Under the pieces are notes generated by a model. It did no database searches. It was not told where the DNA came from and saw nothing but the letters and a program-made list of their open reading frames with translations. Shown here piece after piece: positions 40,993 to 48,293 of a stretch of DNA of 64,000 nt (within the stretch, counting starts at the first letter, position 1; each line of letters starts with the position of its first letter). Source of the DNA: Candidatus Uhrbacteria bacterium (GTDB lineage: Bacteria; Patescibacteria; ABY1; SG8-24; GWF2-40-263). The position numbers and the translations under genes were made by a program. The stretch spans positions 38,613 through 102,612 of the forward strand of contig JACQSK010000012.1 of the NCBI GenBank assembly GCA_016205975.1. The letters run 5' to 3'.

Positions 40993-42270
40993 TTACGACG
41001 CCAATCGAGAGACGGACGTCACGGGATTGAACACGCTCATGACCACACGCTCCAGCTGTTCGTACAGAACTTCGTGGGGCGGGAGCCACGCGCGCCGGAT
41101 CTCGTGGGACAGACGCAGCGCGTTGCGGCGTTCCACGAACACGTCCTTGTCTGCCTGAACCGGTTCACACGCGCGGGCGATCTCGTTCCATACGGCGCGG
41201 ATTGCGTAGAGCGCCTCGCGGCACGCAGGGACGTGATATAGACAGTTGAGTCCGTCGGCGAACAGCGCGTCGCTACTGAGCGCCGGAATCCGCTCGACCT
41301 CAAGCCTGGCGCGCCGCGCGGCGAGAAAGTCCAGAGCGTTTCCCTGATGGCAGGTTCCCTCGCTTGCGGTCGAGTCCCAGCCGAGTCGGCCGTCAGGTTC
41401 CACATACGGCAGAAAGGCGATCCCGCCAGCCACGCCCGCATTCTCTCCTTCGCCGTACGCGTACGCCTCGAAGAAACGCTGCGTCCAGGTGAGCATCCGA
41501 TGCACGGGCGAACCGGGCAGTCCCGTCTGCACACGCATGGTCTCGATGAAGTGGTGGAACGGTTCCACCACGAGGTAGTCGCACGCCTCAGGGATGGCGC
41601 GAGTCTGACGCAGCATATCCGCCCAGGGGCCGGTGAAGGAGAACGCGACCTGCGCGCGCGAGAGGTCGGGACGGACTTGATTCCGGAAGAAGGGACGTTC
41701 ATAGAACTCGCGGGTGGCGTGAGTCACGGGGAGCCGTGAGAAGAAGCACGGTTCCACCGGCGCGTGTGCGCCATGCAGACGCGCGAAGGTCGAGAACGCC
41801 GTCGTGTGGCGACAGCCCTCGGCCTGCAGAGCGCCCATGAGGTGTTCGCGATTTTCCGCGAAGAGCGTGTCCTCCAGGAGGTTGAGATGAAGGCTCGCGC
41901 CCAGGATCGGCATCAGCGGATCAACGACCTGGGGCAGGCTAGGCAGCCGAGGGATCAGCGCTTCGATCGCGCCGTCACCCTTGAGCCGACGGTTGTCCGC
42001 GCTCGTGATGAGGCACGAGCCTCCAGCGACGACCGTGGGCCGTCCGCGCCGGATCGTCGAGACGATGTCGGGCGAGAAACGCACCGCCTTGTAGGCACTG
42101 GGCCCCATCCACGCGGCGAGCGCGTCGGCATCCTCGTCGCTGAGATCGGCCCAGCTCGCGCCCGGCCCCTTGAATCCCATCCACGACGGCTGGAAGAGCA
42201 GGAGCCGCGGGGTTTCTCCCAACGTGGGGATCAGAAGTTCTTCCTGGAATCGAATGATGTCGCGCTTCAT
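40993..42270 (-). CDS. Unknown 425-aa protein behind a long structured leader
   Basis: A soluble alpha/beta protein without signal peptide or clear catalytic motif that I recognise. Readable stretches are LLLFQPSWMGFKGPG, VVAGGSCLITS, AFSFTGPWADMLRQT and VEPFHHFIETMRVQTGLPG. ATG 42270 has AAGGAG 8 nt upstream and is preferred over a TTG at 42348 inside the leader hairpin. The mRNA from the promoter at 42550-42577 has a leader of about 270 nt with a terminator. Downstream lies DUF917, so the two probably form one regulated pathway. Confidence 0.7.
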   Translation of the reverse strand: MKRDIIRFQEELLIPTLGETPRLLLFQPSWMGFKGPGASWADLSDEDADALAAWMGPSAYKAVRFSPDIVSTIRRGRPTVVAGGSCLITSADNRRLKGDGAIEALIPRLPSLPQVVDPLMPILGASLHLNLLEDTLFAENREHLMGALQAEGCRHTTAFSTFARLHGAHAPVEPCFFSRLPVTHATREFYERPFFRNQVRPDLSRAQVAFSFTGPWADMLRQTRAIPEACDYLVVEPFHHFIETMRVQTGLPGSPVHRMLTWTQRFFEAYAYGEGENAGVAGGIAFLPYVEPDGRLGWDSTASEGTCHQGNALDFLAARRARLEVERIPALSSDALFADGLNCLYHVPACREALYAIRAVWNEIARACEPVQADKDVFVERRNALRLSHEIRRAWLPPHEVLYEQLERVVMSVFNPVTSVSRLAS

Positions 42271-42323
42271 TGACCTTCTCCTTGTGAGCGTGAAAAGAAC
42301 AAAGAGCCCCACCAGCGGGACTC

Positions 42324-42379
42324 TTCGAAGACTTCTGGCCAATCTCAAATGCGCGAAAGACGGCCAGAGAGTCTTCGAA
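42324..42379 (-). repeat. Large inverted repeat in the leader
   Basis: Arms 42324-42340 and 42362-42379 (TTCGAAGACT-TCTGGCC and GGCCAGA-GAGTCTTCGAA) pair over 17 bp with a one-base bulge. A second pairing, CAAATGCGC (42346-42354) with GCGCATTTG (42396-42404), would compete with it. Confidence 0.75.
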
Positions 42380-42401
42380 GGACCTCTCTGATGTTGCGCA
42401 T
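42345..42401 (-). CDS. Possible second leader peptide, 18 aa
   Basis: ATG at 42401 reads MRNIREVLRRLSGRLSRI then stop, spanning one arm and the loop of the large inverted repeat. It is Arg-rich (six Arg). Reality is uncertain; it is included because ribosome passage would disrupt the hairpin. Confidence 0.25.
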   Translation of the reverse strand: MRNIREVLRRLSGRLSRI

Positions 42402-42410
42402 TTGATAATG

Positions 42411-42440
42411 AAAACAGCGGCCCATGGCGGGTCGCTGTTT
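42411..42440 (-). terminator. Terminator-like hairpin (attenuator candidate)
   Basis: On the minus strand AACAGCG-ACCC-GCCAT-GGG-CCGCTGTT is followed by TTTC; on the plus strand the stem is followed by TATTG. It lies between the leader ORF and the structural gene. Confidence 0.7.
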
Positions 42441-42464
42441 ATTGATTGTCTTTGAAGCCAACAA

Positions 42465-42539
42465 TCAAAACCAATGACCCGACCACAGAACGCGGTGGCT
42501 CCAACGATGAGCGTTGTCGAGTCGGTTGGCTTGATTCAT
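42465..42539 (-). CDS. Candidate leader peptide rich in Trp, His and Arg, 24 aa
   Basis: ATG lies 10 nt after the -10 box TATACT, matching the leaderless pattern. The peptide is MNQANRLDNAHR followed by WSHRVLWSGHWF: three Trp, three His and three Arg, with all Trp in the last 12 residues. The stop sits in the first arm of an 8-bp hairpin (TTGATTGT/ACAATCAA, 42442-42449 with 42461-42468), and AAGCCAAC in its early codons can pair with GTTGGCTT just after the stop. Confidence 0.45.
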   Translation of the reverse strand: MNQANRLDNAHRWSHRVLWSGHWF

Positions 42540-42549
42540 AGCTGATGCA

Positions 42550-42577
42550 AGTATAGACGGATAAAATCATTTGTCAA
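42550..42577 (-). promoter_or_regulatory. Strong sigma-70 promoter of the leader
   Basis: On the minus strand TTGACA (42572-42577), 16-bp spacer, TATACT (42550-42555). Confidence 0.85.
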
Positions 42578-42620
42578 ATCGGCTCACACGCGACTGATAT
42601 TTTTGGTATACTAAAGACCT

Positions 42621-43574
42621 ATGAGAGAACAGGGAGCGATGGAGCATGGGCGCCTCACAGAGCGCACGATGGCGTCTAAAGAAATCAATCAGGGCGCGCC
42701 GGCGTTTCCCGGACGCATTGAGCTGGGCCATGAGCAACGGCGTACCGAGGCGAGCTGCGCGAAGGTGAACGATCCCGAGCACGGATTGTTTGCTGTGACA
42801 GAGGGTGGTGGCGATCCGCGCGTCGCTGCGCTCGTCTCCCGCGAGCTGGCTCTGAGCATTGCGCGCGAGCTAGGAGAGGCGTTCGATCTCGAGATGGAAA
42901 ACAATGCACAGGGCCCGGGCTCGGTTCACGAGCGCGTTGCCAGGATGGACGCACTCGCGAGCGCCAAGCTCAAAGACCTTTTTTTGTCCGCGGTCGCCAA
43001 GATTCGCGCGCGCAGCGTTCTTACCAAAGAGTTTGCTCACGCACGGATGGGCGCCTCTGTGGCCAAACGGATCGACCTGCCCGACGGGCGGCGACGGCTG
43101 TATGTCGCCCACCTCGGGGACGCGCGCGTGTATGTGCTGCGCGACGCGCATCTCACACAGCTCACGCAGGACGACACGGGCCTGGTCCAGCAGCGCGAGG
43201 CAGGACTTCTCACGCCCGAGTCGTACCGCGAGATCGATCAGGCGCACGACCCGAGCCTCCTCACGCCTGAGCAGCAGCAGATGTTCCCGTTGCGCAATGA
43301 CGTCGCGTGGGTGACCGGGGACAACGTTATGCGTATGACGCCAGACGCGGATCTCTATACCGTTCTGCCGGGCGACCGCTTGGTCATCGTCAACGGTGGC
43401 GTGCAGCGCAATCTGACCGAGCGCGACATGCTCCACTGGCTCGAAACGGTTTCGGACGACCTGGAAGCCGAGGACGCCCTGCAGCGCGCCTCCGACGATC
43501 AAGCCGGAGCCAAGCGCACGCGGCTTTCGCGGGCTCAGGCGGAGGATTTAGCCGCGGTCGTCTACACGATTTGA
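42621..43574 (+). CDS. PP2C-fold protein with lost metal ligands
   Basis: 317 residues that align by eye with PP2C phosphatases: GHEQRRTEASCAKV in place of the R-x-x-N-E-D start, GLFAVTEGGGD in place of V-A-D-G-M-G-G, YVAHLGDARVYVLRDAHLTQ (close to the VGDSRAYL strand) and LVIVNGGVQRNLTERDM in place of CSDGL. All expected metal-binding Asp residues are replaced, so it should be catalytically dead. TATACT lies 8 nt before the ATG. It lies directly upstream of hrcA; the hrcA -35 overlaps its stop. Confidence 0.75.
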   Translation: MREQGAMEHGRLTERTMASKEINQGAPAFPGRIELGHEQRRTEASCAKVNDPEHGLFAVTEGGGDPRVAALVSRELALSIARELGEAFDLEMENNAQGPGSVHERVARMDALASAKLKDLFLSAVAKIRARSVLTKEFAHARMGASVAKRIDLPDGRRRLYVAHLGDARVYVLRDAHLTQLTQDDTGLVQQREAGLLTPESYREIDQAHDPSLLTPEQQQMFPLRNDVAWVTGDNVMRMTPDADLYTVLPGDRLVIVNGGVQRNLTERDMLHWLETVSDDLEAEDALQRASDDQAGAKRTRLSRAQAEDLAAVVYTI

Positions 43575-43598
43575 CAAATGGAATTAGCACTCTATAAT
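43571..43598 (+). promoter_or_regulatory. hrcA operon promoter
   Basis: TTGACA (43571-43576), 16-bp spacer, TATAAT (43593-43598). The -10 lies in the CIRCE spacer. Confidence 0.93.
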
Positions 43599-43610
43599 CT
43601 GGAGTGCTAA
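43584..43610 (+). promoter_or_regulatory. CIRCE operator (HrcA binding site)
   Basis: Perfect TTAGCACTC-N9-GAGTGCTAA inverted repeat. HrcA bound here would cover the -10 box and the transcription start of its own operon. Confidence 0.97.
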
Positions 43611-43612
43611 TT

Positions 43613-44302
43613 ATGTTGGATGTACGAAAAGAACTGATTTTGAAGCTCCTGATCGAGGAGTATATCCGCACAGCCGAGCCGGTCGGTTCAAAAAACCTGA
43701 ATGACCGTTTTGAGTTGGGCGTTTCGCCGGCGACCGTACGCAACGAGATGGCCGCACTGGAACGTGAGGGGTTTTTGGTCGCACCGCATACGTCCTCCGG
43801 CCGCGTCCCAACCGAGAAGGCCTACGTCTACTACCTCAAACATCTGGTGGAGAAAAAAGACGCTGAGGGTGACAAGGGATTGCCTGTCCCGGAGGTTGAT
43901 GACACGCAGACCGCACTGAAGTCCGTGGCGAAGACGCTTGGCGAAGTTTCCGGTGAGACGGCGATCCTCGCCTTCAATGATGAGTGGAGTTACTATTCCG
44001 GCGTCGCGAACTTATTTCACAAGCCGGATTTTCAAAACCTGGCGCTCATCCTGGAGTTGTCGGACGTCGTGGATCAATTCGATGAACGGCTCATGGGACT
44101 GCTCGCGCGCGTGATGCAGGAGCCGCACGTCTGGATTGGTTCGGAGAATCCGTTCGGGTCGCAGATGGCGACGGTCGTCGTGCGCTATCAGGTCCAAAGC
44201 GGCGAAGAAGGCTTCGTGGGCGTGACCGGGCCCCTGCGGATGAACTATCGGCGTAACCTGGCGCTGGTCGAGTCAGCGCGTAACGTGATTGAGACACTAT
44301 GA
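43613..44302 (+). CDS. hrcA: Heat-shock repressor HrcA (short form)
   Basis: HrcA represses chaperone operons through CIRCE. The N-terminal winged helix is well kept (LIEEYIRTAEPVGSKNLNDR, SPATVRNEMAALEREGFL, HTSSGRVPTEKAYVYYL), as is the C-terminal GPLRMNYRRNLALVE. At 229 residues it lacks about 110 residues of the usual inserted dimerisation and GAF-like part. Start ATG 43613 lies just after the CIRCE. Overlaps grpE by 4 bp (ATGA). Autoregulation is expected. Confidence 0.93.
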   Translation: MLDVRKELILKLLIEEYIRTAEPVGSKNLNDRFELGVSPATVRNEMAALEREGFLVAPHTSSGRVPTEKAYVYYLKHLVEKKDAEGDKGLPVPEVDDTQTALKSVAKTLGEVSGETAILAFNDEWSYYSGVANLFHKPDFQNLALILELSDVVDQFDERLMGLLARVMQEPHVWIGSENPFGSQMATVVVRYQVQSGEEGFVGVTGPLRMNYRRNLALVESARNVIETL

Positions 44303-44811
44303 AGGACGAAGAAGGGAAAGAGACAAAGGGCGTAAAGGGAGACAAAGGGAGTACGTGCGGGACGTGCGAGGAGTATCTCGCGGGATGGAAACGCGCGCTG
44401 GCGGATTACGATAATCTCAAGAAGGACCTCGCGCGGGAACGAACCGAGCTGCGCGCTCGTCTCAAAGAAGACGTTGCGCACCAACTGATCGGCGTCTTAG
44501 ACAACTTCGACCAAGCGGCAAGGTTTAAGCCTGAAGGTCTGAGTCAAGAACTCGAAGTTTGGCTCATGGGGCTCATGCATGTGAAGAGCCAGCTCGAGGG
44601 GGTGATGCGCGAGATCGGACTTGAGCCGTTCGGCGCTGCCCGCGAGCGGTTCGACGCGCATCTGCATGACGCCCTGGGCGAGCGCCGCGAAGAAGACAAA
44701 GCCGATCAGGAAATCCTCGAAGTCGTCACACGCGGCTGGCGCCTGGGCGACCGCGTCGTTCGTCCGGCAAAAGTGATTATCAATAACCCATTCAATTCAA
44801 AGCCCCTTTAG
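44299..44811 (+). CDS. grpE: Nucleotide exchange factor GrpE
   Basis: GrpE (170 residues) releases ADP from DnaK. It has the long N-terminal helix (YLAGWKRALADYDNLKKDLA), VLDNFDQAARF and the C-terminal beta domain ending VVTRGWRLGDRVVRPAKVII. The first 20 residues (KETKGVKGDKGS) are low-complexity and encoded by ACAAAGGG-type repeats like those in ligA. The CGTC pair at about 22-24 is odd for GrpE. It lies between hrcA and dnaK in one operon. Confidence 0.93.
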   Translation: MKDEEGKETKGVKGDKGSTCGTCEEYLAGWKRALADYDNLKKDLARERTELRARLKEDVAHQLIGVLDNFDQAARFKPEGLSQELEVWLMGLMHVKSQLEGVMREIGLEPFGAARERFDAHLHDALGERREEDKADQEILEVVTRGWRLGDRVVRPAKVIINNPFNSKPL

Positions 44812-44842
44812 GGGCGTGACTCCTCGACGGGCCTCAAGGCCC
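44802..44842 (+). promoter_or_regulatory. Two short hairpins between grpE and dnaK
   Basis: GCCCC-TTTA-GGGGC (containing the grpE stop) and GGGCC-TCAA-GGCCC. They have no T tract, so RNA processing or translational tuning is more likely than termination. Confidence 0.5.
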
Positions 44843-44855
44843 TAAGAAACATCCT

Positions 44856-46739
44856 ATGCCAAAGATTCTCGGAATCGATCTCGGTACCACCAACTCCTGC
44901 ATGGCCATCATCGAAGGCGGCCAGCCGAAGGTTCTTGAAAACAAAGAAGGCGCGCGCACCACGCCGTCGGTTGTGGCGGTGAATAAGGCTGGAGAGCGGT
45001 CGGTGGGGCTGCCAGCCAAGCGCCAGGCGGTTACGAATCCAAAAAATACCTTGTACTCGATCAAGCGGCTGATCGGCCGTCGGTTTAGCGACGCAGAGGT
45101 CACGCGCGACCAGAAAGTGATGCCGTTTGAAATGGTGAAGCGCGGAGACGGCGTGGGCATCAAGATGGCAGAGAAAGAATATACGCCTGAGGAAATCTCT
45201 GCGATGGTGCTGCAGAAGCTGAAGGCGGACGCCGAGGAAAAGCTCGGAGAAAAAATTACCGAAGTCATCATCACCGTACCGGCATACTTCGATGATGCTC
45301 AGCGCGCGGCAACGAAGACCGCCGGAGAGATCGCGGGGCTCAACGTCCGGCGCATCATCAACGAGCCGACGGCCGCGGCGCTGGCGTACGGCTTTGATAA
45401 AAAGAAAGGCCAGAAGATCGTTGTGTACGATTTGGGCGGCGGAACGTTTGACGTGTCCGTGCTGGAAGTGTCCGAGGACACGGTTGAAGTGAAGTCCACC
45501 AACGGCGACACGCACCTGGGCGGCGATGATTTCGATCGCGTGATTATCGACTGGATCCTGGAGGAGTTCAAAAAGCAAGAGGGCATTGATTTGTCGAAGG
45601 ACTCCCTCGCGCTGCAGCGCGTGAAAGACGCGGCCGAGCGCGCGAAGATCGAGCTCTCCACCGCGGCGCAGACAGAAATCAACCAGCCGTTTATTACCAG
45701 CGACGCGAACGGCCCCAAGCACTTGGTGCTGACCATGACGCGCAGCAAGTTGGAAGAGCTCTGCCATGACCTCGTTGCAAAAACGCTCGAACCGCTCAAG
45801 GCCGCGCTCAAGGACGCGGGTCTGGAGAAAAGCGCCATTGAGGAGATCGTCATGGTCGGTGGCATGACGCGCATGCCGCTTGTCCTCAAAACGGTCGAAG
45901 ACTTTTTTGGTAAGAAACCAAACATCACTGTGAACCCCGACGAGGTCGTGGCGCTTGGCGCTGCGGTGCAAGCGGGCGTGCTTCAGGGTGAAGTGAAAGA
46001 CGTGCTGCTCCTGGACGTGACGCCGCTCTCCTTCGGCATCGAAACGCTCGGCGGCGTCATGACCAAACTCATCGAGCGCAACACGACGATCCCTGCTGGC
46101 AAGTCGCAAGTTTTCTCCACGGCCGCGGACAACCAGACGACCGTTGAGATCCATGTCCTGCAAGGCGAGCGCGAGGTCGCGAGCGGGAACAAGACGCTCG
46201 GCCGGTTCATCTTGTCTGGGATCCCCATGGCCCCGCGCGGCGTTCCACAGGTCGAGGTGAAGTTTGATATTGATGCCAACGGCATCTTGAACGTATCAGC
46301 GACCGACAAGGGAACAGGTAAGAGCCAGACGATCACGATCCAAGGCTCCACAGGTTTATCGAAGGACGAAGTGGAGCGTATGAAGCGCGACGCCGAGGCC
46401 CATGCTGAGGAAGACAAGAAAGCAAAAGAGAAAGTCGAGCACCAGAACCTGGCAGATACGATGATCTATACGAGCGAGAAGATGCTGAAGGACGCGGGCG
46501 ACAAAATTACGACCGAAGAGCGCAGGAGTGTTGAGGAAAAGATCGAGGCGCTTAAGGCGGTGAAAGATTCGGACGACCACGAAGCGATCAAGAAAGCCGC
46601 GGACGAACTCTCAACCGCCGCGCAGGCCGCGGGAGCAAAGATGTACCAGAATCAGCAGGCGGCTGGTTCGGAACAGCCTGTCGGCGAAGAGAAAAAGGAT
46701 GAACCGATTGATGCGGAGTTTGAGGAGAAAAAAGAATAG
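44856..46739 (+). CDS. dnaK: Chaperone DnaK (Hsp70)
   Basis: The 627-residue Hsp70 has ILGIDLGTTNSCMAI, VPAYFDDAQR, IINEPTAAALAYG, VYDLGGGTFDVSVLE and VGGMTRMP in the nucleotide domain, the substrate domain (LLDVTPLSFGIETLGG, EREVASGNKTLGRF) and an acidic tail with PIDAEFEEKKE. Length and motifs are canonical. It is the third gene of the CIRCE-controlled operon. Confidence 0.98.
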   Translation: MPKILGIDLGTTNSCMAIIEGGQPKVLENKEGARTTPSVVAVNKAGERSVGLPAKRQAVTNPKNTLYSIKRLIGRRFSDAEVTRDQKVMPFEMVKRGDGVGIKMAEKEYTPEEISAMVLQKLKADAEEKLGEKITEVIITVPAYFDDAQRAATKTAGEIAGLNVRRIINEPTAAALAYGFDKKKGQKIVVYDLGGGTFDVSVLEVSEDTVEVKSTNGDTHLGGDDFDRVIIDWILEEFKKQEGIDLSKDSLALQRVKDAAERAKIELSTAAQTEINQPFITSDANGPKHLVLTMTRSKLEELCHDLVAKTLEPLKAALKDAGLEKSAIEEIVMVGGMTRMPLVLKTVEDFFGKKPNITVNPDEVVALGAAVQAGVLQGEVKDVLLLDVTPLSFGIETLGGVMTKLIERNTTIPAGKSQVFSTAADNQTTVEIHVLQGEREVASGNKTLGRFILSGIPMAPRGVPQVEVKFDIDANGILNVSATDKGTGKSQTITIQGSTGLSKDEVERMKRDAEAHAEEDKKAKEKVEHQNLADTMIYTSEKMLKDAGDKITTEERRSVEEKIEALKAVKDSDDHEAIKKAADELSTAAQAAGAKMYQNQQAAGSEQPVGEEKKDEPIDAEFEEKKE

Positions 46740-46742
46740 ATC

Positions 46743-46768
46743 GTTTATGATCGCTGTTTATGATCGCT
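46743..46768 (+). repeat. 13-bp tandem duplication over a start codon
   Basis: GTTTATGATCGCT occurs twice in direct succession; the second copy supplies the ATG of the next gene, the first an out-of-frame ATG. Confidence 0.8.
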
Positions 46769-47224
46769 TCGATCTTTGATAACATACGATTCCTCCTCGA
46801 TTCCGCCCATGTCAAATATCGTACCGCCCACCATGAGCCGACATACACGAGTGAGGATGCGTCGAGGATTCGTGGTGTGCCGCTGCACGCCGGAGCGAAG
46901 GCGCTGGTAATCCGCGGGAGCAAGACCAAGCAGCATTTTTTATTTGTGATGCCAGCAGACTTGCGGCTTGATGGGAAGAAAGCGAAAGCCATACTCGGAG
47001 AGAATATCAGTTTTGCCAACGAGCCTGAAGCGGTCACGGGTTGTGTGAAGGGTTCTGTACCGCCGTTTGGCTCTGTGATTGGATTGCAAACTTACGCCGA
47101 CCATCGGCTCGCCGAAAACGACGTGATACACTTCAACGCAGGATCACTCACGGATTCGATAAACATGAAGTATACGGACTACCTCGCGATCGAGAAGCCA
47201 ATCATTGTAGACATCACGGAATAA
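46760..47224 (+). CDS. YbaK/ProX-type aminoacyl-tRNA deacylase
   Basis: The 154-residue protein has the YbaK/EbsC fold: YRTAHHEPTYTSEDASRIRG near the start, then GAKALVIRGSKTKQHFLFVM with the conserved Lys, and a C-terminal region GSVPPFGSVIGLQTYADHRL. These enzymes hydrolyse mischarged tRNAs (for example Cys- or Ala-tRNA-Pro). The start ATG lies in the second copy of a tandem repeat. Its insertion between dnaK and dnaJ is unusual and suggests a link to heat-stress proofreading. Confidence 0.85.
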   Translation: MIASIFDNIRFLLDSAHVKYRTAHHEPTYTSEDASRIRGVPLHAGAKALVIRGSKTKQHFLFVMPADLRLDGKKAKAILGENISFANEPEAVTGCVKGSVPPFGSVIGLQTYADHRLAENDVIHFNAGSLTDSINMKYTDYLAIEKPIIVDITE

Positions 47225-47227
47225 TTT

Positions 47228-48292
47228 GTGGCAAAGGACTATTACAACATTCTCGGCGTAGAAAAGAACGCCTCGCAAAACGACATCAAGAAAGCCTTTC
47301 GCGTCTTGGCACACAAATACCATCCAGACAAAGCGGGAGGGGATGAGGCAAAGTTCAAGGAGGCCAATGAAGCCTACCAAGTTTTGAGCGATGAAAAGAA
47401 ACGGTCGCAGTACGACCAGTTTGGTTCCGCGGCGTTCGACGGGTCTGGAGGTTTTGGCGGTCAAGGATTTGGGGGGTTTGATTTTTCTGGCTTTCAGAAT
47501 GCCGGAGGTTTTGAAGACCTCGGGGATTTGTTCGGCGGGATGTTCACGGGTCAGCACGGCGGGCGGAGGGGGGATCCGCGCGGGAGTGATATTCATGTGG
47601 ACGTTGAGCTCACCTTTTTTGAGTCCGTGTTTGGGGTGGAAAAAGAGATCGAGCTCACCAAGCATGCGAGCTGTGATCGCTGCGCGGGCATCGGCGGCGA
47701 GCCTGGCGCGGGCATGAAGACGTGCGTTGCGTGCAAAGGGAGTGGCGTGCAGGTGACGATGCAGCGGACGATTCTGGGAGCCATGCAGAGCAAGCGCACG
47801 TGTGGGGCCTGTCAGGGAACGGGAGAGATTCCTAACAAAGTTTGTACGACCTGCCAGGGCGAGGGCGTTCTACGCCAGCGCGAGCGATTGAGCATTGGGA
47901 TTCCGGCGGGCGTGGACGAGGGAGCGGTGTTGCGCGTGCGGGAAAAAGGCGAGGCCGTGCGCGGCGGGCGCACGGGGGATTTGTTCGTGCGACTGCATGT
48001 GAAGGCGGATCGTCGGTTTGAGCGCGACGGGATGCACATCCACTCGCGCGCGACCATTGGGTTCACGCAGGCCGCGCTGGGGGACACGATTGAAATCGAG
48101 ACCGTGGATGGGAAAGGGGATCTGAAGATACCCGCGGGGACGCAGTCGGGCGCTCAGTTTCGTCTGCGCGGGAAGGGCGTGCCGTCCAGAGGTGGCCGCG
48201 GGGATCAGATTGTGACGGTCGCCGTGAGAACGCCGGAGAGGCTTTCGCGGGAGCAGAAGAAATTACTGGAGCAGTTAGATTTGAAGTCGTAG
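47228..48292 (+). CDS. dnaJ: Chaperone DnaJ (Hsp40)
   Basis: DnaJ (354 residues) stimulates DnaK. J domain DYYNILGVEKNASQNDIKKA with the HPD in KYHPDKAGG, a Gly/Phe-rich region (GFGGQGFGGFDFSGFQNAGG), four CxxCxGxG-type zinc motifs (CDRCAGIG, CVACKGSG, CGACQGTG, CTTCQGEG) and the C-terminal substrate domains. The start is GTG at 47228, 3 nt after the ybaK-like stop. tgt follows after 1 nt. Confidence 0.97.
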   Translation: MAKDYYNILGVEKNASQNDIKKAFRVLAHKYHPDKAGGDEAKFKEANEAYQVLSDEKKRSQYDQFGSAAFDGSGGFGGQGFGGFDFSGFQNAGGFEDLGDLFGGMFTGQHGGRRGDPRGSDIHVDVELTFFESVFGVEKEIELTKHASCDRCAGIGGEPGAGMKTCVACKGSGVQVTMQRTILGAMQSKRTCGACQGTGEIPNKVCTTCQGEGVLRQRERLSIGIPAGVDEGAVLRVREKGEAVRGGRTGDLFVRLHVKADRRFERDGMHIHSRATIGFTQAALGDTIEIETVDGKGDLKIPAGTQSGAQFRLRGKGVPSRGGRGDQIVTVAVRTPERLSREQKKLLEQLDLKS

Positions 48293-48293
48293 C

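Noticed and set aside
40993..42348. N-terminal extension of the 425-aa protein to a TTG at 42348
   Set aside because: The extension lies in the leader hairpin, is Arg/Leu-rich, and a good SD precedes ATG 42270.
42465..42539. Classical trp attenuator
   Set aside because: The Trp codons are not consecutive and the downstream genes are not tryptophan genes; only a general attenuation hypothesis is kept.
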